Source: Bicyclus anynana
Lineage: Eukaryota > Arthropoda > Insecta > Lepidoptera > Nymphalidae
Length of the DNA: 64,000 nucleotides
Reading direction: 5' to 3'
Assembly (NCBI RefSeq): GCF_947172395.1
Contig: NC_069099.1
Coordinates: 13,955,740-14,019,739, forward strand
The notes beneath the pieces were generated by a model that saw only the letters and a list, made by a program, of their open reading frames with translations, searched no databases and had not been told where the DNA came from. The position numbers and the translations under genes were made by a program. Of this stretch, positions 32,035-42,591 are shown in pieces (the first letter of the stretch is position 1; the number at the start of each line of letters is the position of its first letter).

Positions 32035-35000
32035 CTTCTTAAAGGTGACGGCAGAAACAAATAGACCTTCTTTCTTCCTTCCTTACTTTGGTTGCAACCC
32101 CTTCTTTAAATCAGCCAACGTTAAAAGAGCTATGGGATAACTTGAGATTTTCAAGACTTCTGCATTTCTGAAGGTCATCTTATGCTGGCTCTTTATCTTG
32201 TTGTTCACAGTTCTAATTGCCTATTATAATGATACTTGATACGTACGACTAGTTTAAAATTACACAGTCGACAATAAAGTTAAGTTAAACCGCAGTGCAA
32301 TGTAATAAGATTTTGTGGTATTGAAAATTAAAGATCAAACTAAAGCTTTAAACTTACTTGCTTTAGGACACTGTTGCTAATCTAAAAGAAGCTTTACTTA
32401 CTTACTTTAGGACAGTTGCATTTCAAAAAAAAAAACTTTTAAAAAATGTAAGCGTCATCTAAAAATAGAAGACATTTATTTAGCACCTCTTCGTTTATTT
32501 GTATTTTTAAAAATTTTTTCAAGAGCAAAAAAAATACTGACTATTTTTTGTCGTTCTTAGAATAGTTTATCAATAAACTTTGCTATGGTACACAGGCCAA
32601 ATGGTATGAAATTGGATAAACGAAGGTTAACATTTGATATAATAAAAAAAATCAAAGTTCCTTCAGTCCATTGACCGCTATCACGTTACAAAATCAACAA
32701 ATTTCCAACACATCATTAATTTAAATCCAACATTTTATTCCCAGACGATACCAGCCGCATACAATCCTATAGGATTGTAGACGGACGTTCCCATATTTGC
32801 TTACTGGTAATCAAAAAACTTTTGTCCCCGAATCCGTGGCGTCTTGATTAATGATCTCAACCCGCCAGCGGGCCTTGCCGGTCGAAATGACCGAGGATTT
32901 TAAGAAAACAAACAACAAATAAAACCGTGTCGCTAATGATACGAGTAATGGTGCAGAATGATTGTCACAGTACCATTAGGAGCGCATAAATAGTTGCCAG
33001 TTACCGTTAAACGATCCCTTTTGCTTAGAAAACGACCTGTTTGCACATCCCGAGTTGAACAAATAGCCGAAACTGTCACGATATCATTAATTACCGTACC
33101 TTTTGGCTACTTTTGCCGAAAATGGGAAGTTAAAAACAAAATTTCACACGTAACATACGTGAGAGAAATCCTTCAACCAAAATGTAATTACAAGTACTTG
33201 CAAATTACAATTGTGTTTGCAAATACACACTATGGTTTACGCCTACTAAAAATAATTCGTCATTACATAATAATAATTTATTGTATTTCGTTAAGACTGC
33301 GTTGTATCCTAAATTTTTTAAAAATTTAGTCATTTGTAATCAAACGCTCAAGCTCAGGTAAATAATAATAATTTACTGTATTTTGCTAACAATGCGTTGT
33401 ATTCTAATTTTTTCGAAAAAACTCATTTGTTATCTATCAAACGCTTCAATAGCTCAGAAGTAAAAGCTAAAATAATTGTCAGTCTCTTAATATTCTCTGA
33501 AGCTTTTCACTCTTTCAAAACGCATTAAAAACACTCCAACAACACATACGTTGTCATAAAAAAAGCAAAAAAATGTTTTACAAAAAAAAGTATTCATTTT
33601 CCCTGTACTTACATCTCATTTAACTGAGACTCGAAACGTAATGCTTTTAAACGACGCCAATTAAGTTTTCAACGACGCGTTTCCCTAAGTGTCAAACCCT
33701 CAACCTTAAAAGCGTTACACATGTCTAATGCGATGAGGACTTGCATCGCGGCACCATCGCATTATCGCTACTACACAATCCATTACTCCCTCCTGACATT
33801 CAAATAAAGTATCTCTATCTATCCATCTATAGACGGATACAGAAGCGACAAGAGATTAAAGTGTAAAAGACCACGTGCAGAGTTTTCCTGTCGCCCTTGT
33901 CGACGCTCGCAAAACGACGAAAGTTGTCATCAAATACGCATCCTCCGGGGCGGGAATCAGTTTTAAAAGCCATTAGAGTGGGGTGGCAGGAGGTTGTAAT
34001 TAGACTGCGTTAATATTTAACAAGTGCGACGGCGTAGAGATTAGCGTAATACTTGCCCAGCTGCGCCCGGACACCTTCTGTGACTTGTCGACTTTAAAAA
34101 ACCACTCTGTCAAAGGCATAGTTAAAAATTAATTATGCCGTGTTCTCCATAAAAGAGATTGTTAATGGCTTTGTAATATCGGGCACGTAAAGCCGAGTTT
34201 TAAACGCTTGGGATGTTTTTATTCCATCATAGGAGGCAGCCTTTTCCATGCATGCAACAACAGAGACGTTTAAAAGGGAATTAATTTCCAGGTTGCTACG
34301 TGAAAAAGGTGTTATGAAAAACATCGTCGTTTCCCGTATGAATAATCCCTATAAGCTTTTCCGTACACTAAACTGTAATCAAAGAATAACCGAATTTTGA
34401 AAATATAAAACAATGAATAATTAAGTAAGAGATACTTTTCAAAATATGTTTCAAAGTTAAATTTACGATGTATTTTCCTTATATGGATAAGGGTAAGTTT
34501 AAAAATGAGACATTGTATAGGAATAACAGCGTCGACGACTCTTAAATTAACTCTGTGGTTAACATACGACCTCTTCTTAACTTTATACGAGTACCTACAT
34601 TAATTGTCTATTTGTATTTAGAGCTTAAACTCTAAATTCAAACAGACAATTAATGTATGAGTTAACTAAAAAGTTTCCATTCGCTTTGTGTAACAAAAAC
34701 CTATTCAAATGACAAAATAATTTTCAGACAGCGAAAATTTGTATGAAAAACATTGACGTGAAAATTCGTGGGTGTAATCCTTTCAACCCTTTTCCGTGCA
34801 ATTAGAATAAGTCGAAGATGGGCGCAGCATCTGCGGGTGCGGGTTAACTAATGGCGGATGCATTATTAAAGCCCTGCGGCCGGGACCAGTGGAGGGTTGG
34901 GACAGATTATGACATTAGAGATTTTGGTTTCGAATAGATGTGATGAATATTGGAGATTGAAATTTCACATTTATAATTAATCAGCATTTTGTATAGGACA

Positions 35001-35097
35001 GTTGTTATTGTGAGCTCAAATCACGAGAATGATGATGAAGACATGACACAGGATAAGTTAAGATTATCAAGGTGTTTAAAATATTGTTTATTAATGA
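32035..35097. other. Long unique stretch, about 3 kb
   Basis: No SINE, Helitron or RTE copy recognised. Contains a perfect 20 bp palindrome (32760-32779), a 62-base near-perfect hairpin (34596-34657), and GC-richer patches at 32820-32890, 33890-34080 and 34800-34920 that are candidates for conserved non-coding DNA. No coding signal. Confidence 0.45.
34596..34657. other. 28 bp-arm hairpin with 6-base loop
   Basis: Arms 34596-34623 and 34630-34657 pair at 26 of 28 positions around the loop CTTAAA. Size and shape resemble a short pre-miRNA, but I recognise no known miRNA in it and a decayed palindromic element is equally possible. Confidence 0.6.
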
Positions 35098-35368
35098 CTA
35101 GCGGACATCCGCGATTACATCCGCGTGGAATTCAGTAATGTAAATAAAAAATCCCGCGGGAACCATGGATTTTTCTGGGATAAATAGTAGCATATGTGAT
35201 AATGCAGTAAGTAAAATCTATTTCTATTACAAATTTCAGTCAAGTCGCTTCAGTAGACGCAGAGCAAAGGAAGAATACACATACATACACACTTACTCAC
35301 ACACTTTATACATACACACTTACTCACACACTTTTACACAAACTTTCGCCTATAAAATATTAATGTGA
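35098..35368 (-). mobile_element. LEP1-like Helitron, full length
   Basis: The minus strand starts TCACATTAATATTTTATAGG at 35368 after an A and ends GATGTCCGCTAG (35101-35098) before a T. Internal landmarks are CGCGTGGAATTCAGTAA and ATCCCGCGGGAACCATGG, as in the common lepidopteran Helitron-like family I know as LEP1. It carries a duplicated ~26 bp CATACACACTTACTCACACA unit at 35282-35335. About 270 bp, non-coding. Confidence 0.8.
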
Positions 35369-36350
35369 TAGTGTGAGTGCCACACAAAAATTTTTACTTA
35401 AAGGTAACGTAGACGCTGATAGAAAAATCATAAAAAATTGTTCATAATATTTTGTAAAGCACAAATTATTTTAAATCTCAATAAATTAAATACATATATT
35501 ATAATTATAGTTTAGCTTAGAATTAATTCTGCTTACTATTTCTACTACACACATCTTTATTTCATCTTCGAAATAACTTTTTTTTTTAATTTATTTTACG
35601 GCCTTGGATTCAAGTCACACAAAATAACGATCAATAACATTGTCAAAGAGTGTGGGGAAATATGGTTTCTTTCGTAGGAATGACTGGCGAAAAATTATAC
35701 GCATAACGATATGCAAATTCCACATCCAGGTATCGTCGGCTGACCGTGGGTACTCCAAGGTTATGAGAAACTTTTTAAGCTAATCAGTCACAGTCGGGGT
35801 ATTCGGGACCAAGATTAGCATAGCCAAAAATCACAATAGCAAACTCAAGAAGTTAATGGTCGGTCCATGCATAATTTTAGGAGCGGACACAAAAGGGTTA
35901 AACAAAGGTGTTCCGATAAAAAGGTTTATTAATGTGATAGATGAATCATCGGGTCCGTTAGACCGGTTATTTTATAAGTCTATTAAAGTGTTAGTTTTGT
36001 CAATTGTTCTGCCGAATAAATCTTTCACCGCCACGGTAAAAGATTTATTCTTTCACGTTAATTACTTAGTTCCGTTGCATTTTGCCCTATGGGTATTGAC
36101 CTATTCTCTGTACCTATCTCTTTATAAATATAAGACAAATTGAAGTGTCTGTCTGTAACATAAAAACAACATATGTTTTCTCAAGTTCTTATTTACTAAA
36201 GCACAATCGAACTCTTTTTAATTTTCCGTTTATCTATATGTTTGTTTGCCCAGGCTAATCTTTGCAACGGCTGGATCGATTTTAATGTTTTTTTTTAACT
36301 TTCTCTTCAATATAGGGAAGGTTATTGACATAATTGTAACATAAATAACC
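35369..36350. other. Unique DNA with a compact hairpin
   Basis: Contains a 95-codon plus frame (35856-36143) with no known domain and a 17 bp-arm hairpin inside it (36014-36050). No gene is supported. Confidence 0.35.
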
Positions 36351-36665
36351 TTTTTTTTATTCTTTACAAGTTAGCCCTTGATTACTCACTTGATGGTAAA
36401 TGATGATAAAATCTAAGATGGAAGCTGACTAACTTGTTAGGAGGAGGATGAAAATCCACACCCCCTTTCGGTTTCTACACGACATTGTACCGGAACGCTA
36501 AATCGCTTGGTGGTACGTCTTTGTTGGTGGTAACTAGTCACGGCCCAAGCCTCCCACCAGCCAGGCCTGGACTAATTATGAAAACCTCAATCGGCCCAGC
36601 CGGGGATCGAACCCAGGACCTCCGTTTTGTAAATCAACCGCGCATACCACTGCGCGACGGAGGCC
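36351..36665 (-). mobile_element. SINE-A, nearly full length
   Basis: Poly-T tail, body with small deletions (near 36390 and 36525), head GCGCATACCACTGCGCGACG, and B-box complement GGGATCGAACCC at 36602-36613. Confidence 0.88.
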
Positions 36666-37193
36666 ACGGAGGTGCGTACGGAGGTATTATTAACTTTATC
36701 CTCCTTAAATCCGTCTTTTCTGTATGCCTTAAGATAAAACCATCTTTAAGTTTTTAGCTCACATATTTTCTAAATTTTACTGGACTTCTTCTTCAACTTG
36801 ACGGCACCCTCAGTGACATCGAATAAAGACATAAAACAAAGTGCCTGAAACAATATTGCCTTGAAAAATAAAATCTCCTTCAACGAACACGAATTTCCTT
36901 CCGAAATTGAACCAATTTACATAGTCATAAATACATTTCTAACCCCGGCTTTTTTCGTGGCGAAAATCACCCGCGGGGTCTGTCGTACCCCGGAGATAAG
37001 ACGTGTCACGGGTTGACAGATGTCATGACATTTACAAGGTCCGTGGAACAAGTGTAGCGTTCCATTTAAATTTTATTTTACGCATTGTATTTTTATGACG
37101 CTTGAAATATTTTTTATTTTTTATTTAATTTATGAAAACCAGAAATGTCCTTTTTTATATTATTATTAATTAAAATTAACAATACTTACAATA

Positions 37194-37405
37194 CAAGCTG
37201 ACGCTCGTGTGAAATTCTGTTATTCATTTGCCGATACTTACAGTACAAGCTAACGCTGATATTCTGTTATTCACAAATACCGCAGGAACCAAGAATTTTC
37301 TGGAATTAAAAGTGACCTACATTTTGTCAATCAAGGGAATAATCTCCAATTGAAGTTTTAGCCACAGACACACGAGCTTTCGCCTTTATTTTTATTTTAT
37401 TAGTA
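37194..37405 (-). mobile_element. LEP1-like Helitron, decayed
   Basis: ACAAGCTGACGCTCGTGTGAA and ACCGCAGGAACCAAGAATTTT correspond to the 3' half of the copy at 35098, and GAGCTTTCGCCTTTATTTTTA to its 5' end. An internal repeat of CTTACARTACAAGCTRACGCT occurs twice (37185 and 37238 regions). Confidence 0.5.
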
Positions 37406-37529
37406 GTTATAGGATTGTTACGCTAAATATGTAATTATTACGATGTAGGTATAGACTATTCTATATATACATAGAGTATAGACCCATTTACAGGTTACCA
37501 CAAACTTTCGTTAATATAAAGAAATGACC

Positions 37530-37700
37530 TTCCCCTGTAGCTTAGTGGCAATCGATTCTCTTTCTACAATCGCAAACGCTTGGCTACAGGGGCTGATCTT
37601 GTGATCTCATCAAAGTCCGCAATCGGATCCGCTGGGTTTTAGTGGGTATTCCGAAGTCTCAGCGAGTTCCACATAAACCCTTTTGGAAGGGATGCATTTT
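37530..37700 (+). other. Possible tRNA-like repeat remnant
   Basis: CCTGTAGCTTAGTGGCAATC resembles an A-box region, but there is no good B-box downstream and no second copy. Weak. Confidence 0.2.
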
Positions 37701-37782
37701 CCATCGAAAAAAAAGAAATAACTCGTGATAAGTTTACAAGTCTTGTCTTTGTCATTGAGATAATGTAACAAAGTGACAAAAC

Positions 37783-38105
37783 TTGACGGCCTCCGTGGCG
37801 CAGTAGTATGCGCGGTGGATTTAAAAAACGGAGGTCCTGGGTTCGATCTTCGGCTGGGCAGATTGAGATTTTCTTAATTAGTCCAGGTCTGGCTGGTGGG
37901 AGGCATCGGCCGTGGCTAGCCCTGCCGGCAAAGACGTACCGCTAAGCGATTTAGCGTTCCGGTACGATGCCTTGTAAAAACCAAAAAGGGGTGTGGATTT
38001 TCATCCTCCTCCTAACAAGTTAGCCCGCTTCCATCTTAGACTGCATCATCACTTACCATCAGGTGAGATTGTAGTCAAGGGCTAATTTGTAAAGAATAAA
38101 AAAAA
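37783..38105 (+). mobile_element. SINE-A, full length
   Basis: TTGACGGCCTCCGTGGCGCA head, B-box GGGTTCGATCTTC (one box change), terminal TGTAAAGAATAAAAAAAA. One of the two best plus-strand copies. Confidence 0.9.
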
Positions 38106-38604
38106 GCTTGCTTATAGTTTTTGTGTTAGTAGGTATATAATCTTAGAGGTAATTTTATCACACATACCTACAGACACGTTGCATCCAAGTTTGTCACCCT
38201 CACCAAGCGCTCACTCTAGCTAAGTAGCCTCTGATAATTGTCCGAAGTGGTGACGTCATAGCTGTCCGCAGACCGCACGGTGCGGAATTCGGATTGCGGG
38301 GTGCGGACTCTGTTTTTTCCGTCCGCGTCAATTTCATCATTACGTGGTAAGTGCACATGAGATAAACATTGATAGATATTTTTTATATACATTTTTTAAG
38401 AAAAATTTCTAATAATTATTAGGGAAATCCACGTCTGTCATTGTCGTCAAGTCTGCGTGAATACCTAAATTACCATGAAAAAGTTAGAGTTAACTAATGA
38501 AATAAATACTGTCGTGGACTTTTAGAGCTTTTAATTAAATAGGTATTCCGTATTACCTAATTTATTACTTACCTACTCGTATTGTAAAATATGGTAGGCA
38601 TCAT
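38106..38604. other. Unique DNA with a GC-rich inverted repeat
   Basis: Holds the hairpin at 38264-38308. Nothing coding. Confidence 0.4.
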
Positions 38605-38700
38605 CTACTATAGCAGATGCACCGCGGATTTACCCGCGTTATTCTTGTTACCGCGGGAATACGGGAATTAATATAGATTACGTTACGCGCTGATATGTCT
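38605..38700 (-). mobile_element. Helitron-like 3' end
   Basis: Minus strand CCCGTATTCCCGCGGTAACA and AATCCGCGGTGCATCTGCTA: a diverged version of the GC-rich Helitron terminus. A matching 5' end (TCTAAACTAATATTATAAAG on the minus strand) lies at about 39109-39075, so one disrupted element may span 38605-39109. Confidence 0.5.
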
Positions 38701-38814
38701 ATTAGTGAAAGAAATATTAAAATCAGTTGTTTAGGTGTCAAAGCGTAACAAAAAAACAAACTCAACGCTCCCTTTTCTATGGAATTATGGGTGTTTTCCA
38801 AAAGCAAATTCAAA

Positions 38815-38872
38815 ATTAATTTATTTCATTTAGGCTTACTTTACAAGCACTTTTGAAACGTCAAGTTATGTC
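38815..38872 (-). repeat. Dispersed repeat tail, reversed
   Basis: TTAGGCTTACTTTACAAGCAC and TTTTGAAACGTCAAG, the complement of the tail at 12200-12296. Confidence 0.5.
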
Positions 38873-39413
38873 ATAATGTAATTTACTTAATGGTGGCAAA
38901 TATAGTCGAAAACAAAAAAAAATATTTTTATTTCTGACATTAATATACATAAATAGGTAATAAAATATAGTCCTTGTTACTTAGTGACTATGAAGGTTTC
39001 TAATGGTAAAAGAGTTTTCAAAATACGTCTAGTACTTTTTGATAATTTTAATGTAAAATAGTAACAAACAAACAATCGAAATTTTTTTCTTTATAATATT
39101 AGTTTAGATTTACGATAATTGTTAAAACTTGTTTAACTTTATGCCTTCAATTTGTATATTATCATAGTGATATAATAATAATTATATCAAGTTCTTTAGA
39201 TTAAAATTACAAGCAATATCCCCGGATATATCTCGACGATGTGTCGCAGTTTATATGGGAAAGCGATAAATTTCATTAGGGTCGGTAGTTCGGAGGCGCT
39301 AAAACAATGTGTTGGGGGACTAGAGCGAGATAAATTGTCACTCGCAGGGATTGGGCGGCTTTTTATTGAAAACCACTAAAATAGAAACGTGCTCGTGTTT
39401 CTTACAAGTCAAA

Positions 39414-39579
39414 GTGCCTCATTGGTCCAGTGGTTAAGATATGTGGCTTCGGATAGTGAGGTCCGGGGTTCGAGTTGTAAAATACTGAGTTTTGTTTTAA
39501 TTCCTTGACAAGCCCTTGACCTTCTTGACCTCCTATAAGGAGCGACGCCTAGCACTGTAGTTGGTCATTTGAATAGGCT
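39414..39579 (+). mobile_element. SINE-C, internally deleted
   Basis: tRNA-like head CTCATTGGTCCAGTGGTTAA, B-box-like GGGGTTCGAGTTG, then a tail-like TTGACCTCCTATAAGGAGCG...GAATAGGCTGA. Two SINE-B copies follow directly. Confidence 0.6.
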
Positions 39580-39590
39580 GATATAACGGT

Positions 39591-39902
39591 GAGAGCTGTG
39601 ATAGCCCAGTGGATATGACCTCTGCCTCCGATTCCGGAGGGTGTGGGTTCGAATCCGGTCCGGGGCATGCACCTCCAACTTTTCAGTTGTGTGCATTTTA
39701 AGAAATTAAATATCACGTGTCTCAATCGGTGAAGGAAAACATCGTGAGGAAACCTGAATACCAGAGAATTATCTTAATTCTCTGCGTGTGTGAAGTCTGC
39801 CAATCCGCATTGGGCCAGCGTGGTGGACTATAGGCCTAACCCCTCTCATTCTGAGAGGAGACTCGAGCCCAGCAGTGAGCCGAATATGGGTTGATGACGA
39901 AC
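39591..39902 (+). mobile_element. SINE-B, full length, with target-site duplication
   Basis: Complete copy, from the head GATAGCCCAGTGGATATGAC to GAATATGGGTTGATGACGA. An 11 bp duplication GATATAACGGT lies at 39580-39590 and 39903-39913. The latter also forms the left flank of the next SINE-B. Confidence 0.9.
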
Positions 39903-39913
39903 GATATAACGGT

Positions 39914-40213
39914 AAGTCGGATAGCCCAGTGGATATGACCTCTGCCTCCGATTACGGAGGGTGTGGGTTCGAATCTGGTCCGGGGTACGCACCTTAAGTT
40001 GTGTGCATTTTAAGAAATTAAATATCAAGTGTCTCAAACGATAAAGGAAAAACATCGTGAAGAAACCTGCATACCGGAGAATTTTCTTAATTCTCTGCGT
40101 GTGTGAAGTCTGCCAATCTGGGCTAGTGTGGTGGACTATTGGCCTAACCCCTCTCATTCACAGAGGAGACTCGAGCTCAGCAGTGAGCCGAATATGGGTT
40201 GATAAGGATGAAC
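39914..40213 (+). mobile_element. SINE-B, second copy in tandem
   Basis: Starts at GTCGGATAGCCCAGTGG, right after the previous copy's target-site duplication, in the same orientation. It differs at many sites (for example TCAAACGATAAAGG for TCAATCGGTGAAGG), so it is not a recent duplication of its neighbour. Confidence 0.88.
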
Positions 40214-40239
40214 AGTGAACAATGCACTCCTCCAGTTAT

Positions 40240-40388
40240 CACATGGCGTGCACAAGGCTTTTAACTAAGGTAGGCAATATAGGTATATACAAGTTATATA
40301 AAATGGAAAATTCGTTCTGCAATACAGGTTCTTAGTGAGTCCTCAGGGTACCTAGTGTATTTTTGCATCTATGAAATGCGTGCCACTT
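40240..40388. mobile_element. MITE-2 (hAT-type), decayed
   Basis: Left end CACATGGCGTGCACAAGG, internal GCAATACAGGTTCTTAGTGA, right end TGCGTGCCACTTG. No clear 8 bp duplication. Confidence 0.55.
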
Positions 40389-40445
40389 GGTTAAGCTACG
40401 ATAACTGAAGAGAAATCGAACGAACGAAAATCACTTGATTTGCGC

Positions 40446-40960
40446 TTTTTTTTTTATTCCCTACAAGTTAGCCTTTCACTACAATCTCACCTGATGGTAA
40501 GTGATGATGCAGTCTAAGATGGAAGCGGGCTAACTTGTTAGGAGGAGGATGAAATCCACACTCCTTACGGTTTTTTACATGACATCGTACCGGAACGCTA
40601 AATCGCTTGGCGGTACGTCTTTGTCGGCAGGGAGGTAACTATCCACGGCCTAGGCCTCCCACCAGCCAGACCTGGACCAATTCCAAGAAAACCTCAATCG
40701 GCCCAGCCGGGGATTGAACCCTGAACCTCCGTCTTGTAAATCCACCGCGCATACCACTACGCAGCGCCGGACCGAAGTAAATTTTAGAATGGAGCGAGAT
40801 CCAATTATGGCGCCTTTCGCGCACGTAAATTCATCACATAAATTTCTTTTCGATCTTGTCTTTACCATTTCGGCGCCCCCTAGGATTTGGCGCCTGGAGC
40901 GACCGCTCCGTTCGCCGTATGGACGGTCCGGCCCTGCCACTACGCCACGGAGGCCGTCAA
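40446..40960 (-). mobile_element. SINE-A interrupted by a hAT-type MITE
   Basis: Full SINE-A on the minus strand, from poly-T at 40446 to GGAGGCCGTCAA at 40960, split in the tRNA-like A-box region by the element at 40762-40936. With the insert removed, the head reads as in other full copies. Confidence 0.9.
40762..40936. mobile_element. hAT-type MITE, 175 bp
   Basis: Terminal inverted repeats CAGCGCCGGACCG and CGGTCCGGCCCTG (12 of 13 complementary), exactly flanked by the 8 bp duplication CCACTACG (40754-40761, 40937-40944). CAG/CTG ends with an 8 bp duplication are the hAT signature. GC-rich and non-coding, so any movement needs a transposase supplied elsewhere. Confidence 0.88.
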
Positions 40961-40984
40961 AAATTGGAGGCGCTGTGGTAACTT

Positions 40985-41145
40985 GGCCATAATTAAATTA
41001 TTAATGTTTTCTTTCTTTTTTTTCTCTTTTATGTTATTTTTGTTATAGTTTGTAATTTTGTTTGTAATTATCTATTATTCTAATGTATGTATAGCCTGGG
41101 AAGATGAATTGGACAACTGTAATGTCTTCCCGGGTATTGATCAAG

Positions 41146-41176
<31 letters not shown>
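40985..41176 (+). mobile_element. LINE 3' UTR stub with (AAAT)n tail
   Basis: A T-rich 3' UTR-like stretch, CTGGGAAGATGAATTGGACA near 41096, then about eight AAAT units (41143-41174). Looks like a severely 5'-truncated CR1/Jockey-type insertion, different in sequence from the LINE at 581-4476. Confidence 0.5.
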
Positions 41177-41679
41177 CCATTTTGATAATGATTGTTTCAC
41201 AACAAAAGCGAAACATTATAAAGTATCTAGCATCCCATCTGATATAATGATACAATACTTCAAAATCTTTTGATATAACACATCCTTTCTGACCTGTCAA
41301 TCCATACATTACTGCAGCCAACGTTCAAAAGCGTTTCAAAGCCTTACAACCTAGTCTAGTTAACTATTACTACGTACCACGCAATATCAATGTAAAACAC
41401 GCCCAAAAGATACTTCGTACATCGATATCCATTGCTGACTTTAAACGGACAGTAAAGTCAGATTGCCTTTATATAAGAGCAATGTTTAGTGTGTATTATT
41501 AAGGAATGGTGTTGGAAAGTGATGGATGTGATGGTGTGACGTGTGACTGTCAATCACAATCAGAGGCGACCACCCGCGCGATTAGGTGCGTGAAGGTAAC
41601 AAAAAGGTATGGAGTCGTCACTTTTATTTGCATTCAAAGTTTTTAATGAGAAGTTTATATTGACCAGCACATACGGACT
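41177..41679. other. Unique DNA, no gene seen
   Basis: The part 41330-41470 is less AT-rich and might be decayed coding sequence of a mobile element, but I could not identify it. Confidence 0.3.
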
Positions 41680-41743
41680 TTTTTTTTTAAATTCTTTATA
41701 AGTTAACCCTTGACTACAATTTCACCTGATGGTAAATGATGAT
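41680..41743 (-). mobile_element. SINE-A tail fragment
   Basis: The last ~65 bp of SINE-A (poly-T, then GTTAACCCTTGACTACAATT and CACCTGATGGTAAATGATGA), cut off exactly where an RTE stub begins. Confidence 0.7.
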
Positions 41744-42335
41744 GGGGTTGTGAGATTGAAATCCGGAGACGTTGTGCCATTACTAGATCGGCAGTGGGTA
41801 AACTTAGCAAGATTTGGAAAGATAGGAGAATCACCAAAACCACCAAGGTTCGAATTATGAGGTGTCTTGTCTTTCCAATCTTTCTCTACGGTGCGGAAAC
41901 GTGGTCCTTGCGTCTACAAGACCGTCGCAAGATCGATGCCCTGGAGATGTGGTGTTGGAGGCGTTTGTTGAGGATTCCTTGGACAGCATTCAGAACCAAC
42001 ATTTCCATTCTCAAAGAACTAAAGATAAAAGAAAGACTTTCGTCGACTGTGCGGGTTTTAAAGTTCTTTGGCCACATAACCAGAAATCATGATTCAAAAG
42101 AGTGGTTGGTAGTGCAAGGGCAAGTCCAAGGCAAAAGATCCAGAGGCCGATCTCCAACCCGCTGGACGGATTTAGTTAAGGCCGTTTAGTTAAACACAGT
42201 CATCTTTGGTGGAGTGTACTCAAAATGCAGCCAATCGCCAAAAGTGGAGGAGCATTGCACAGAAGGCGTCGCTCATCGCTGCAACCACGACCACTCTGCC
42301 AAGAGTGTACGATTAAGAAGAAAATGATGAAGACC
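41744..42335 (+). pseudogene. RTE-clade LINE 3' end, best-preserved subtype
   Basis: Reads RRRCAITRSAVGKLSKIW, KVRIMRCLVFPIFLYGAE, MWCWRRLLRIPWTAFRTN and SRGRSPTRWTDLVKAV up to a stop at 42187-42189. After a frameshift the family C-terminus continues (KWRSIAQKASLIAATTTT, then LPRVYD and stop at 42312-42314). The reverse-transcriptase catalytic core is absent, so the fragment is dead. The lead-in at 41755-41793 is open and on-family, so the visible start codon is not real. This subtype (WCWRRLLRIPW) differs from the RTE stubs at 11545 and 18842. Confidence 0.85.
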
Positions 42336-42591
42336 TACCTATCTACCCACCCCCCGCTATAGGGCCAGGTCTCCTTTTAGCAAAGGTTGATGATGGGTTT
42401 GATCATAATGACCAGATGAGATGTTAATGATAATGACCAGTGCCGACGGCTTAACGATGTAGGTAGGCTGAGAATTTTATCTAAAATTTCTAAGAAAGAA
42501 AGCTCACTAAGTATTATACCTCTTGTATAAAACATCGTAATCCAGAATAATTTATATGTAGTAGAAAATCAAGTAAGTTTAACCATTGAAC

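Noticed and set aside
35856..36143. 95-codon plus frame
   Set aside because: No recognisable domain, no splice or promoter context, and it includes a quasi-palindromic hairpin; probably chance.
39591..39665. tRNA-like sequences with A- and B-boxes as real tRNA genes
   Set aside because: Each belongs to a dispersed SINE with body and tail; none keeps a full cloverleaf with a clean acceptor stem.
41794..42189. 131-codon frame considered as a host gene
   Set aside because: Sequence is the C-terminal part of an RTE-clade LINE protein; the family reading extends both upstream of the start and, after a frameshift, downstream of the stop.
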